64,000 nt of DNA from Sphingopyxis sp. H053 (GCF_001468225.1 NZ_LNRU01000007.1:359624-423623), one strand, 5' to 3'. Shown: positions 51,177 through 59,551, numbered from the stretch's first letter. The notes: generated by a model not told the origin, from the letters alone. Numbers and translations are program-made.

Positions 51177-52825
51177 TGGGTGGTTCGGAAGGCGAGGCGA
51201 GGGCCGAGGGCGATGGCGTTCCCGTCGTCTTGGATCTTCCTAACGATGAACTCGGCGCTGCGGCTGAAGGGCTTTTCATCTATCTTTGCCCGCGCGCGCT
51301 TATCGTCTGTAACAAGAGTGACCGCGACCGTTCGGGATGGGATTTCGTCGTGGACCTGCCTATGCAGGACGGCATCCTGGACCAGCGCAGCAAGACGACC
51401 TGTCATGTCCAGCTAAAGGCCACGAAGTCGGTCGGGACTGGCAATGTCCAACTGCGATTGTCCGCCGCGGACTTGCTTGCGAAAAGCCCGCTTCCCGCGG
51501 TCATCATCGTCTTCAGGATGAGGCCCGATGGCACGCCGATCAGGGGCTATGTCGTCCATCTTCTCGGCGCGCCGCTTGAGAAACTGCTCCGCAGGTTGAG
51601 GCACGAGCAATTCATCGGAAACCGCGATATCAACCGACAGTCGATCTCCTTCGACTACCGCAAGCTCGGCCACCCCTTTGAGGTAACGCCGCAGGGCCTT
51701 CGCGCAGCGATCGAACGGGCATGCGGCCCAGATCCTGCCGCCTATTCAGCCGAGAAGCTCGGCCAGCTCGCGGAACTGGGTTACGGTGATGACCGCATCG
51801 TCGGCGACGTCTTCTTCAGACCGGACAGCGACGAGCAGCTGACCCGCGTCGTGCTCGGCATGGTTCCGCTGAAGCCGTTGGCTATTCAGGCCTTCGACAA
51901 TCGCTTCGATATGCCGGTGCCCTATGATCACGACATGCTGAACGCGGTTGAGGAGATCATGCTTTCGCCTCCCTCAGCCGGTGGTTGCGAGATCGTGGTG
52001 ACCGGCGCGCCACTGACCCCGCCTGCTACCTTCCACGCCGAGATATTCTTCGCGCCTCCCTTCGACGCGCGCCTGCGGATGCTCATCCGTCACGCCGACT
52101 TCAGCTTCCTGTTCCATGAGCGCGAGGCGGATTTCGAGACCAAGGGCATCTTCGAGCAGGGCGGCCGGACGCTCGACGACCTCGTGATGCTGCTCCGCGC
52201 AATGGCCAACCTCGCCTCGGGCGAAGGTGCAATCGTAATGAGCGGTGACGACGGTCGCTTTGGCCCGATCAAACTGCCTATGAGCAATGTGCTAACCGGC
52301 CCCGACGTCGAGGACCTGCCGGCGCTTTACAAGATCGCCTCCGATTGGCGGCGGTTGCTTGAACTGGCCGGCGTGCGATCCAAGGCCTCCCTCGCGATTG
52401 GTGACCTGTGGGACAGCCGCTGGATCCAGCTGGCTGCGGATCTGCTTCTTCGGGCAAAGCCAGAGGCTCGGTTCGCATTCGACACGGATACAATCGCGGG
52501 GGATGGGGGCGCCTTAAAGGCGATCTACTTCAACAGTGCCGAGCTCGCGGGCGACGGCATTAGCTACGGCGTTGAGATTGAACTTCAGCCCACCACGCGT
52601 GATCAGCGCGTCTACAGTTCGGTATCCTTTCGACCAATTGACGTGCGGCCGATGGTCCCCGATCTCTATGAGTACATGGAGGAGCTTGCATCACGATATG
52701 AGCATCCAATCATGATTCACCCCGATCACCTGCGGGAGGTCGGTCCGGAGCGGCTTGAGGTCGCCGAAGCCGTAGGTAACGGATCGGATTCTGGTCGGGA
52801 AACGCCGCTCCCTAGCCGTCAATGA
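51167..52825 (+). CDS. DUF4365-like protein with PD-(D/E)XK nuclease-type motif
   Basis: A 552-residue protein. GTG 51167 is preceded by GGAGGGAGG, making it a better start than ATG 51176, and it overlaps the DUF2971 stop. The N-terminal domain shows Glu34 (AAAEGLF), Asp59 (GWDF) and Gln82-Leu-Lys84 (VQLKAT), the E...D...QxK layout of DUF4365 and related restriction-like nucleases. The remaining about 350 residues are unassigned. Together with DUF2971 this could be a two-gene defence unit with a nuclease effector. The nuclease reading rests on motif spacing only. Confidence 0.65.
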   Translation: MAVMGGSEGEARAEGDGVPVVLDLPNDELGAAAEGLFIYLCPRALIVCNKSDRDRSGWDFVVDLPMQDGILDQRSKTTCHVQLKATKSVGTGNVQLRLSAADLLAKSPLPAVIIVFRMRPDGTPIRGYVVHLLGAPLEKLLRRLRHEQFIGNRDINRQSISFDYRKLGHPFEVTPQGLRAAIERACGPDPAAYSAEKLGQLAELGYGDDRIVGDVFFRPDSDEQLTRVVLGMVPLKPLAIQAFDNRFDMPVPYDHDMLNAVEEIMLSPPSAGGCEIVVTGAPLTPPATFHAEIFFAPPFDARLRMLIRHADFSFLFHEREADFETKGIFEQGGRTLDDLVMLLRAMANLASGEGAIVMSGDDGRFGPIKLPMSNVLTGPDVEDLPALYKIASDWRRLLELAGVRSKASLAIGDLWDSRWIQLAADLLLRAKPEARFAFDTDTIAGDGGALKAIYFNSAELAGDGISYGVEIELQPTTRDQRVYSSVSFRPIDVRPMVPDLYEYMEELASRYEHPIMIHPDHLREVGPERLEVAEAVGNGSDSGRETPLPSRQ

Positions 52826-52897
52826 CCTCAACGGTTCCGGTTTATCGGCTTGATGGACCGCGGACGCCCTGAGCTCGCAACTTACACTTCGCACCTT

Positions 52898-53248
52898 CTA
52901 CCCGGGTGGCTTCGTCGATTTGCTGGCGAGAACTTCGATGAACTTCTCTGCAATATCGAGATCATAGGAATTCAACCCGTCCAGATGCTTTTGGAGCTTC
53001 TGCGCAGCCACGGACGTGCCCACATCCTCGCTGCGCCCGAGCAGATAGTCGGTCGTAACATCGAGCGCGTCGGCGAGCCTCAGCAGATTGTCGAAAGATG
53101 GTTTGCGACCGCCACCTTCGAAATGCGAGATCGAACTTGCCGGGAGGCCAGTTTTTTTTGCTAGGTCGCCTTGGCTTATTTTCCTTGCATCACGGGCACT
53201 TGCAAGCCGGGCCCGGAAAATCTCACCTGATCCGCTGTTATCGGTCAT
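52898..53248 (-). CDS. XRE-family transcriptional regulator
   Basis: A 116-residue protein. The N-terminal HTH_3 domain reads FRARLASARDARKISQGDLAKKTGLPASSISHFEGGGRKPSFDNLLRLADALDVTTDYLLGR, followed by a short helical tail. It is divergent from the ubiquitin-like operon, 119 bases apart, with CGACATG motifs inside the operon promoter. It is the likely repressor of that operon and possibly of itself. Confidence 0.88.
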   Translation of the reverse strand: MTDNSGSGEIFRARLASARDARKISQGDLAKKTGLPASSISHFEGGGRKPSFDNLLRLADALDVTTDYLLGRSEDVGTSVAAQKLQKHLDGLNSYDLDIAEKFIEVLASKSTKPPG

Positions 53249-53269
53249 GGCGATTTCGCGATGAATATA

Positions 53270-53324
53270 TTGACATAAACGACATGTTTCCTATTTTAGC
53301 GTTATCGACACGATCATCATGTCG
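53270..53324 (+). promoter_or_regulatory. Promoter and XRE operator of the ubiquitin-like operon
   Basis: TTGACA (53270-53275), a 16-base spacer and TATTTT (53292-53297) form a good sigma-70 promoter. CGACATG (53280-53286) lies between the two boxes, and its inverse CATGTCG lies at 53318-53324. This fits repression by the divergent XRE protein. Confidence 0.6.
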
Positions 53325-53367
53325 AAAACGTCAACAAGGCGCAAGTGCCTTCGTATGGAGAAATGTT

Positions 53368-54045
53368 GTGACGAACGAGAATTCCATGTCTGGGCGCTTT
53401 GCGATCACGATCGACGGCGTCGAACATCTGCTGAGCGACCCACTGGTCAAGGGCCGCGACCTGCTCGAAATCGCGGGCCGTATCCCGGTCGACGAGCATC
53501 TGCTCTTCTATCGCCAGGGCGACGGGTTGCTCGAAGACATCAACCTCGCTGAAGAAATCGACCTTCGCGCGAGCGGCAAGGAAGAGTTCAGCTCGGTGAA
53601 GGCCGACCGCCTCTTCTTCCTTGTCGTCGACGGGCGCCGTTTCCCTTGGGGTAAGGATGAGATCAGCGGCGCGGAACTCCGCGTTCTCGCGCTAGTGCCG
53701 GCGGCTAAGGATATCTTTTTCGACCCGAAGGGCGGCAGGGACGACCTCGTCGAGGATACCGAGAGCGTCACCCTCAAGGGCAAGGAGGTCGAGCACTTCT
53801 ACACTGCCGACCGCTCGGACGAACCGCGTTACGTCAATGTTGACCTCAACGGGGACAAGGTCCGGATCCTCGCCGGCGACTATACGACCGAAACGTTGAA
53901 GGACGCGCTCGGCGTATCGGCTGATCTCGACCTCGACGTCGTCGACAAGCAGGGCAGCTTCCGCACCCTGCAGCCCGGCGAGGCGATCCGCGTGATCGCC
54001 CGCATGAAGTTCGTCAGCCACGTTCGCCAGGGCGGCTCCTCGTGA
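53368..54045 (+). CDS. Multi-ubiquitin-like protein (tandem beta-grasp repeats)
   Basis: A 225-residue protein from GTG 53368 (GGAG 7 nt upstream); ATG 53386 is an alternative. It contains three ubiquitin-like repeats: FAITIDGVEHLLSDPLVKGRDLLEIAGR..., RLFFLVVDGRRFPWGKDEISGAELRVLA..., and YVNVDLNGDKVRILAGDYTTETLKDALGV.... This matches the bacterial multi-ubiquitin family. It ends RQGGSS, so a di-glycine is followed by two residues that a JAB peptidase could remove to expose GG. E2-, JAB- and E1-like genes follow with overlapping ends, giving a complete ubiquitin-like conjugation set. It overlaps the next start by 4 nt. Confidence 0.88.
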   Translation: MTNENSMSGRFAITIDGVEHLLSDPLVKGRDLLEIAGRIPVDEHLLFYRQGDGLLEDINLAEEIDLRASGKEEFSSVKADRLFFLVVDGRRFPWGKDEISGAELRVLALVPAAKDIFFDPKGGRDDLVEDTESVTLKGKEVEHFYTADRSDEPRYVNVDLNGDKVRILAGDYTTETLKDALGVSADLDLDVVDKQGSFRTLQPGEAIRVIARMKFVSHVRQGGSS

Positions 54046-54371
54046 ATGCCGAAGATCAGTTCGACCGCATCAAGGCCATCTACCCGGATGCGGTCGCGCT
54101 GGTCGAAGGTGGCCGTACCTTCGTCCATCTGCCCGGGCTGGTGATCGCGACGCGGGCGGGACCGGTGACGCGCGATGCGCTGCTCTGCCCTCACGAGCAT
54201 AGCGGCTATAAGACGCGGCTCTTCCTTAACGCCGCCGTTCCCGGTCATCTCGCAAACTGGACCCAGCACAATCTCTTCACCCGGAACTGGTTTTGCTGGT
54301 CCTGGAACTACATCGAGGCAGAACAGCCATGGACTTCCATCCTTGCAAATCATCTGGCGGCCTTCCGGTGA
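54042..54371 (+). CDS. E2-like (prokaryotic UBC-fold) protein
   Basis: A 109-residue protein. FDRIKAIYPDAVALVEGGRTFVHLPGLVIA and GHLANWTQHNLFTRNWFCWSWNYIEAEQPWTSILANHLAAF match the Prok-E2_E type found with multi-ubiquitin genes. Cys49 (LLCPHEH) and Cys85 (WFCWSW) are candidates for the thioester cysteine; which one is active, if either, is not clear. Its start overlaps the multi-ubiquitin stop (ATGA) and its stop overlaps the next start (GTGA). Confidence 0.8.
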   Translation: MNAEDQFDRIKAIYPDAVALVEGGRTFVHLPGLVIATRAGPVTRDALLCPHEHSGYKTRLFLNAAVPGHLANWTQHNLFTRNWFCWSWNYIEAEQPWTSILANHLAAFR

Positions 54372-54877
54372 ACGTCCATTTCAAGATCCGCGCCCCGCTT
54401 CTCGACGCCATTCGAGGCGACTTGAGGCGGCGTCACGCCTTCGCATATGAGCGCGTTGGCTGGATTTCGGCGGGCGTGTCGCGCATCGGCGATGGCAGCC
54501 TATTTCTCCTCGCGCAGGATTATCACCCGGTCGAGGACGCCGACTATATCGACGACCCGAGCGTCGGCGCGATGATGGGGTCAAAGGCAATCCGCAAGGC
54601 GCTGCAGCGCAGCTACCAGTCGCGGACTGCGGCGCTGCACGTCCATATGCACGAACATCGCGGCCGTCCCGGGTTCAGCGGCACTGACATTCGCGAGAAT
54701 GCGAAGTTCGTGCCCGACTTCTTCAACGTCGCCGCACATGTACCGCATGGCGCGATCGTGCTGAGCGCCGACAATATAGCGGGAGACCTCTGGCTTGCGC
54801 GTGGTCAGGGACCGCTCCCCATTGCCCGGTTCACCGCGGTCGGCGCCACCCTCTGGATGGAAGGAGCGATGTCATGA
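54368..54877 (+). CDS. JAB/JAMM metalloprotease (deubiquitinase-like)
   Basis: A 169-residue protein from GTG 54368, which overlaps the E2 stop; ATG 54329 is an alternative start. The JAMM zinc site is visible: Glu28 (YERVGWISAG), the histidine cluster HVHMHEH (residues 91-97), Ser104 and Asp107 (FSGTD). Enzymes of this kind in bacterial ubiquitin-like operons trim the C-terminus of the Ubl or remove it from targets. The natural substrate would be the SS tail after Gly-Gly of the multi-ubiquitin protein. The stop overlaps the E1 start by 4 nt. Confidence 0.88.
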   Translation: MNVHFKIRAPLLDAIRGDLRRRHAFAYERVGWISAGVSRIGDGSLFLLAQDYHPVEDADYIDDPSVGAMMGSKAIRKALQRSYQSRTAALHVHMHEHRGRPGFSGTDIRENAKFVPDFFNVAAHVPHGAIVLSADNIAGDLWLARGQGPLPIARFTAVGATLWMEGAMS

Positions 54878-55782
54878 GCCGCTATGACCGGCAGGATTTT
54901 CTGGGGCCGGACAGCGACGCCCGGCTCCGCGCCGTGACGATCGGCATCGTCGGCCTCGGCGGCGGCGGTTCGCATGTGGTGCAGCAGCTCGCCCATCTGG
55001 GAATCGGGGGCTTCGTCTGCGTCGATCCCGATATCGTCGAGGACAGCAATCTCAACCGCCTCGTCGGTGCAACCGCCGCCGACGCCGAGAACGCGACGCC
55101 GAAAGCGGATGTCGCCGAACGAATGGTGCGCGGGCTCGTCGCGGCGCCGCGTTTCCTTGCTCTTGCATGCAGGTGGCAGGATGCAACCGAGGCGCTCGCC
55201 GAATGCGACATCATCGTCGGCGGCGTCGATTCCTACCGCGAACGGAGCGAACTCGAAGCCTTCTGCCGCCGGATGATGATCCCCTGTATCGATATGGGCA
55301 TGGACGTTCACGACCTCGGCGATCAATTCGCGATCGGCGGCCAGGTCATCCTGTCTTCCCCGGGCGGGCCATGCCTCTGGTGCCTTGGCGTTCTCACCGA
55401 CGCGCGGCTTGAGCAAGAGGCGCAGAAATATGGCGCCGCCGGCGGCAAACCGCAGGTGGTCTGGCCGAACGGCGTGCTGGCGTCGTTGGCCGTGGGCCTC
55501 GTCATGCAACTGCTGCTGCCGTGGATGCGCGAACCCGTCGCCAGCGTCTACCTCGAATATGATGGCAATCGTCATCAGGTCGCGACAAGCAATCGCTTAA
55601 AGGCGGTCGCCGGGCAAACATGTCGGCACCATGGCGCATGCGAGACCGGTGACCCGCTGTTCGATGTTCGACGTCCGGCGCCGGCAAGGCAGTCAGAAAC
55701 GGAACGGGAGGAGACGCGCGTGGCGCCGACCAGCGGATCGTGGTGGCGCCGCCTGTTAAGCCAGCTTGGCGTCCGAATCTGA
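54874..55782 (+). CDS. ThiF/E1-like Ubl-activating enzyme
   Basis: A 302-residue protein. The adenylation fold starts RYDRQDFLGPD, then GIVGLGGGGSHVVQQLAHLGIG (nucleotide loop) and VDPDIVEDSNLNRL, with the Asp and Arg/Asn contacts. Cysteines at PCLWCLG and TCRHHGAC look like a structural zinc site or the thioester cysteine. It adenylates the C-terminus of a ubiquitin-like protein. The tail is Ser/Glu/Arg-rich and ends WWRRLLSQLGVRI. Its end overlaps the end of the convergent protease gene by 27 bases. Confidence 0.9.
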   Translation: MSRYDRQDFLGPDSDARLRAVTIGIVGLGGGGSHVVQQLAHLGIGGFVCVDPDIVEDSNLNRLVGATAADAENATPKADVAERMVRGLVAAPRFLALACRWQDATEALAECDIIVGGVDSYRERSELEAFCRRMMIPCIDMGMDVHDLGDQFAIGGQVILSSPGGPCLWCLGVLTDARLEQEAQKYGAAGGKPQVVWPNGVLASLAVGLVMQLLLPWMREPVASVYLEYDGNRHQVATSNRLKAVAGQTCRHHGACETGDPLFDVRRPAPARQSETEREETRVAPTSGSWWRRLLSQLGVRI

Positions 55783-57435
55783 CCCGGCGTCCGGCACTTC
55801 GCACTGGTCGAAGTCGGGCCAATTGCGGACCTTGGGCAGGAAGGGTTCGGCTTCGTCGGTCGTCCGGAAAATGAGGTTATAAGTCTGGGTCGGGCTGTCG
55901 GCGTCAAACGTCCAGAACATCGAAAGCCCGGGCACCTGGACGATCAGCATGCTCTCGCCGAACTTGCTGCCTGTCGCGTCGACGACGACATGGGCACGCA
56001 CCTTCCGCTGGCACTGGTCGAAACCGCGAAGATCGTCGGGAAGCGAGAATTCGGTCACCCACACGTAGCGTGGATATTGGTGTCGGAAGATTTCGAACTT
56101 GAAGATATCGGGAAGCCGATTGCGGAGCGTCCTGCCCTTATAACGCCAGCCATAGGTAAGATAGGTCCGCGCCACGAGTCTTGAAGGCGAAACCGCAAAA
56201 AAGGAGGGATCGACGGCGATCGCCTTGCCGAGTGCAGCACTGCCTTCGCCGGCGCGCATGCGGGCGAGTTCGCGATACTCTTCGATGCGCTCGACGCAGC
56301 TCGCAAGAAAGTCGCGGCTCAGTGTTTCGGCAACTTCGCCGGTCATGAACACCTTCCCGGGCAGCGGCGTCACTGAATAAACCGCATCCTCTTCGAGCGT
56401 CCACGGATAGGCACCGGGCGCGCCCGCCTCCAGCGCGTCGTCCTTGTAGACCGGCAGGCGGCAGACCGGCCCCCTCTGGTCGTCGGCGACGATGAGATGC
56501 GAAATCAGTTCGGCCGAGGTCGGGTCATCGGGCAGGTCGTCATCGCCGCGTTCGCGCATCACCCGGCCGATGGCAACGACAGCATGGCCGACCGTCGCGC
56601 CGTCCCGGCCCTTTAGCCCGATCAGCACTGGGATGCCGGAATCGAGATAACGACCAATCACCTCATGCAGAGGCTTGATGCCGACCCCTTGTTCGACCGC
56701 GGCCTTGCCGAGATCGAAGACCGGATGACGGTCCATCGCCCGTAGCGCCCGGATTATGTTGTCGGGCCTCAGGAACTCCGATCCGGCGGGAAGTGAGCGG
56801 GTCACGAAATTGTCTGTGGGCTTCAGCGCCGCATCATTGATGTCAGGCATCGAGAACCAGGGTCCGCCATGCGCGCGATGGAAATGGCGTCCTGCCATCC
56901 AGATTGCCGCCTGCGCGCAGGCGCCGACGCGTGTGTCTTGCTGGGTGAGCGGGAATCCCGTGACAGTAAGGTCAGCCCCCACGAGGTGAACGGGATAATC
57001 CGCCGTTACGTCGATGATCGTCGAGGGGTCGGAAGCAATCGCAGCTGCCGAGATTACCGCCGCTGCAACCGGCGCGTGGGAAACGGGGCGCAGCACCACA
57101 AAGCCAAGATAGTCGTCGTCATGTGAAGCGACCTCGCGCGACAGGCCTTCGGGGCTATCGACCTTGCCGAGATACGAAAGGTCACACCCGAAGAAGTGGA
57201 GACGCTGGCAATATTTGAGATAGGGATGGAATAGGGTCGAATAGAAGGCCGAATAGGCGGCGGAGAAGTCGCGGTCGATATAGGCCCGCTCGAGGAGATA
57301 GGCCTTCGCACCCGCCTCCCTGTAATCGCGTAGCAATTGTTGCAGCAGCGCGGACTCGTCGGCCCCCACCAATTCGGCCAATTCAGTCCAGTCGTCTTCG
57401 CCGAGCAGGGGTCCTACCTGGATTTGAGCCTGCAT
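55756..57435 (-). CDS. Papain-like cysteine protease-domain protein, convergent to the Ubl operon
   Basis: A 559-residue protein without a signal peptide. The central region has the ordered triad of papain-like or C39-type peptidases: QQDTRVGACAQAAIWMA (Gln165/166, Cys173), TVGHAVVAIGR (His284) and LIVADDQRG (Asp318). The N-terminal 150 residues and the C-terminal about 200 (YGWRYKGRTLRNRLPDIFKFEIFRHQYPRYVWVTEFSLP) have no recognised domain. It overlaps the E1 gene tail to tail. Possible roles are Ubl-linked effector, processing protease, or an independent defence protein. A 63-residue protein is encoded 18 bases upstream. Confidence 0.65.
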   Translation of the reverse strand: MQAQIQVGPLLGEDDWTELAELVGADESALLQQLLRDYREAGAKAYLLERAYIDRDFSAAYSAFYSTLFHPYLKYCQRLHFFGCDLSYLGKVDSPEGLSREVASHDDDYLGFVVLRPVSHAPVAAAVISAAAIASDPSTIIDVTADYPVHLVGADLTVTGFPLTQQDTRVGACAQAAIWMAGRHFHRAHGGPWFSMPDINDAALKPTDNFVTRSLPAGSEFLRPDNIIRALRAMDRHPVFDLGKAAVEQGVGIKPLHEVIGRYLDSGIPVLIGLKGRDGATVGHAVVAIGRVMRERGDDDLPDDPTSAELISHLIVADDQRGPVCRLPVYKDDALEAGAPGAYPWTLEEDAVYSVTPLPGKVFMTGEVAETLSRDFLASCVERIEEYRELARMRAGEGSAALGKAIAVDPSFFAVSPSRLVARTYLTYGWRYKGRTLRNRLPDIFKFEIFRHQYPRYVWVTEFSLPDDLRGFDQCQRKVRAHVVVDATGSKFGESMLIVQVPGLSMFWTFDADSPTQTYNLIFRTTDEAEPFLPKVRNWPDFDQCEVPDAGSDSDAKLA

Positions 57436-57453
57436 TCAGCGATTGCCTCCCGA

Positions 57454-57645
57454 TCAGCCGCGGTTCGCGCCGACGACGAAATTTCCGAGTCGCTGTTCTG
57501 CCGCGAGCGTCAGCTCTTCGAGCCGTTCGATTTCTTCGACGGCCTTCTTCGATGGTCGAAGATTGAAGTGCTTGAATTCCTTGCGATTGGAAATCTCTAC
57601 ACGTCCGTAGGTATTGTCCGCGAGTAACTTTATACCATTTTTCAT
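57454..57645 (-). CDS. Small 63-residue protein partnered with the papain-like protease
   Basis: ATG 57645 follows an excellent ribosome-binding site (GAGGAGGACC). The product reads MKNGIKLLADNTYGRVEISN, then a lysine-rich middle and a helical segment with KKAVEEIERLEELTLAAEQRL, ending NFVVGANRG. It ends 18 bases before the protease start, so they are co-transcribed. The terminal Arg-Gly recalls the end of mature ubiquitin-like tails, but the length and helical content do not support a beta-grasp fold. It could be a substrate, regulator or antitoxin of the protease. No family recognised. Confidence 0.6.
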   Translation of the reverse strand: MKNGIKLLADNTYGRVEISNRKEFKHFNLRPSKKAVEEIERLEELTLAAEQRLGNFVVGANRG

Positions 57646-57667
57646 GGGTCCTCCTCGCGAATCGAAC

Positions 57668-57692
57668 GCGCCCTGCCGGGCCGGCAGGGCGC
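57668..57692. promoter_or_regulatory. 25-bp palindrome upstream of small protein/protease genes
   Basis: GCGCCCTGCCGG and CCGGCAGGGCGC are exact inverse copies around one central G. It lies 23 bases before the start of the small protein, just outside its ribosome-binding site. It could be an operator or a leader hairpin; no T-run follows. Confidence 0.6.
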
Positions 57693-57842
57693 AATGATTC
57701 GCTTTCGCTACGAAACACAGGGCGAGTCGGCAATGAATATCGCCGCCGTTTAGCCCCAAAACTGCAGTATTCCTTAAAGGCCGCACGACTTTCTGCGAAC
57801 CGGTTGGGAATTTCTGTTCCGAATCCAGTTGGATGTCGGCGA

Positions 57843-58883
57843 TCATTGGCCGTTCACCTTGGCTTCGATTTTCTCGGTGGTTGCGATGATTTCGTCGAAG
57901 GCTGGAGCCTTGCCGAAGATCATTGCCTCGGTTGCGGCATAGTCGCGCCGCAGCGCCTCGCGCATCGCCTTGGCCGGCGCGAGGCTGAAACTTCCTTTCG
58001 CCGCTGAGGCGAGGTCGAAGTCGGGTCGATTGAAGAACATGCGGGCATGACGCACGCAGTCGGCGCCAAGTTCATCCTTCTCCATCGCTTCGCGGCCAAG
58101 CGTGGTATCCGCAAGGCAGTGAAGGTCATAATAGTGGCGCGATATACGCTGGCCCTCATTCTTGAGGACGCCTCGGCGATCGAACCAACTGCGCAGCCCG
58201 TGCGCGATGACGATCTTGTCCCAGAAGGTCCGCTCGGCGTCGATCGTCGTTACTTCGGCAACCGCGAGATCTAGATCCGGCAACTCTTCGGCGACATAGG
58301 GCGTGACCGTGGCTTTGCCGTTCGGATCGAGCGCCGATTTGGCACCAGATTCGATGCGGACGGCTGGCTTGATATAGCTCGCTTCGTCATGTTCGAGCGA
58401 CGGATACCAGACTAGCAGGGTCTGGGAGTCGCGGTCGGCCTTGTCGATCTCTACGCGTCCCGCGCCGTTCGTGGCCTCGGCGAGGCGCGCCGCGATATCG
58501 GTCTGGAGAGGACCGGTGATATAAGTGCTGCAGGCGTCCCGGATGGCGTCGAGTCTCGCTTCACGCTTTTTGCCCGACAACGCTTCGAGCTCGTCGACGC
58601 TCGCGGCTTCGCCGAGATCGTCCCTGTATATGGTGACGTCGATATCCTCGGAAAAGCGCTTGATGAGGCCGTGCGCCTTCGAAAGCGAGGTGCCGCCCTT
58701 GAAGAGCAGCCGTGGCTGGTCGGCGCTGCGCTCATGATAGAGCTGGTCCAGCGTCCAGCAGACCCAGAAATCCTTCTCGACATTGCCGAGCGGCGTGCCA
58801 AGCCGGTTCGCGGCCGACAGGAACAGGTCCCGGCGATCGGCTTCTCTCGACCCGATGATCTGCTGGTAGCCGGCGCGGGTCAC
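57843..58883 (-). CDS. AbiEii-family nucleotidyltransferase toxin (second system)
   Basis: A 346-residue protein. Motifs are LLFKGGTSLSKAHGLIKRFSEDIDVTIYRD (GGTSL and SEDID) and ERTFWDKIVIAHGL...RISRHYYDLHCL (the helper Lys and Asp). It belongs to the AbiEii/DUF1814 nucleotidyltransferases but is a different branch from the one at 33.1 kb. Its ATG overlaps the upstream antitoxin-like stop by 4 nt. Toxic RNA modification during phage infection is the family expectation. Confidence 0.88.
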   Translation of the reverse strand: MTRAGYQQIIGSREADRRDLFLSAANRLGTPLGNVEKDFWVCWTLDQLYHERSADQPRLLFKGGTSLSKAHGLIKRFSEDIDVTIYRDDLGEAASVDELEALSGKKREARLDAIRDACSTYITGPLQTDIAARLAEATNGAGRVEIDKADRDSQTLLVWYPSLEHDEASYIKPAVRIESGAKSALDPNGKATVTPYVAEELPDLDLAVAEVTTIDAERTFWDKIVIAHGLRSWFDRRGVLKNEGQRISRHYYDLHCLADTTLGREAMEKDELGADCVRHARMFFNRPDFDLASAAKGSFSLAPAKAMREALRRDYAATEAMIFGKAPAFDEIIATTEKIEAKVNGQ

Positions 58884-59551
58884 GCGCGCCGCACCTTGGC
58901 CGGCGTGACGAGTTCGCGGAGGAAGTCCTGCATCCAGATCGGAAGTGCGGCGAGGCCGTCCTTCAAGTCCTTGCGAAGGGTCCGGCCGTGCCTTGGGTCC
59001 AACAATATCGCGGAGAGCGCGTCATAGACGCGAGTGCGCTCCTCTTCGCTGCGGTCGATCACATCCTTGAGCCAATAGAGTGCTTGCACGATTCGCATTG
59101 CAGGGCGGCCAGCCCAATAGAGGCGGCTCGGAGCGGCGTGCTTGAAGGTGATTTCTTGGTTGCCGAGCGTGATCGGTTTCAGCCGCGCATCCACCAAGAC
59201 CTCGATCCGCGCCGGCACAGCCGTCGTCAGGCCGAGGTCGTTAGCGGCTGTCATGCCGTCGACAACCATGCGGGCTTGGTCCCGGCGAATGACCGCCTCG
59301 ATGACCGCGCGATAATCGGGGACCGAGGGCTTGCCCGTAAGTTCGTTGTGGACGGGGCGATCGTAGAGCCCTCGATCGATGCGGCGGAGTTCGCCAGCCT
59401 TGGTCAGACGCTGTAAATTCTTGTCGATGACCTGCCGGTTGCCGAGGTCGCTGAAGTCTGCCGGGGTCCATGCTTGGCCCAGCTTTCGCTTTACTCGGCG
59501 CATGATGTTCCTGCCCACATCATCGTCGGCTCCGGACGATTTCCCCATCAT
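58880..59551 (-). CDS. DUF6088/AbiEi-like antitoxin
   Basis: A winged-helix protein (QAWTPADFSDLGNRQVIDKNLQRLTKAGELRRIDRGLYDRP) with a C-terminal AbiEi-like region (ARMVVDGMTAANDLGLTTAVPARIEVLVDARLKPITLGNQEITFKHAAPSRLYWAGRPAMRIVQALYWL). I place the start at ATG 59551 (or 59548): a longer frame to 59611 would run through the first unit of a repeat array that is better explained as operator DNA. Product about 223 residues. It should neutralise the adjacent nucleotidyltransferase and repress the operon through the repeats. Confidence 0.82.
   Translation of the reverse strand: MMGKSSGADDDVGRNIMRRVKRKLGQAWTPADFSDLGNRQVIDKNLQRLTKAGELRRIDRGLYDRPVHNELTGKPSVPDYRAVIEAVIRRDQARMVVDGMTAANDLGLTTAVPARIEVLVDARLKPITLGNQEITFKHAAPSRLYWAGRPAMRIVQALYWLKDVIDRSEEERTRVYDALSAILLDPRHGRTLRKDLKDGLAALPIWMQDFLRELVTPAKVRRA

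Noticed and set aside
57668..57692. Palindrome read as a terminator
   Set aside because: No T-run on either side and it precedes a gene with a strong ribosome-binding site, so an operator or leader structure is more likely.
57646..57846. Longer start (to 57846) for the 63-residue protein
   Set aside because: The extension crosses the 25-bp palindrome and lacks a ribosome-binding site, while ATG 57645 has GAGGAGG.
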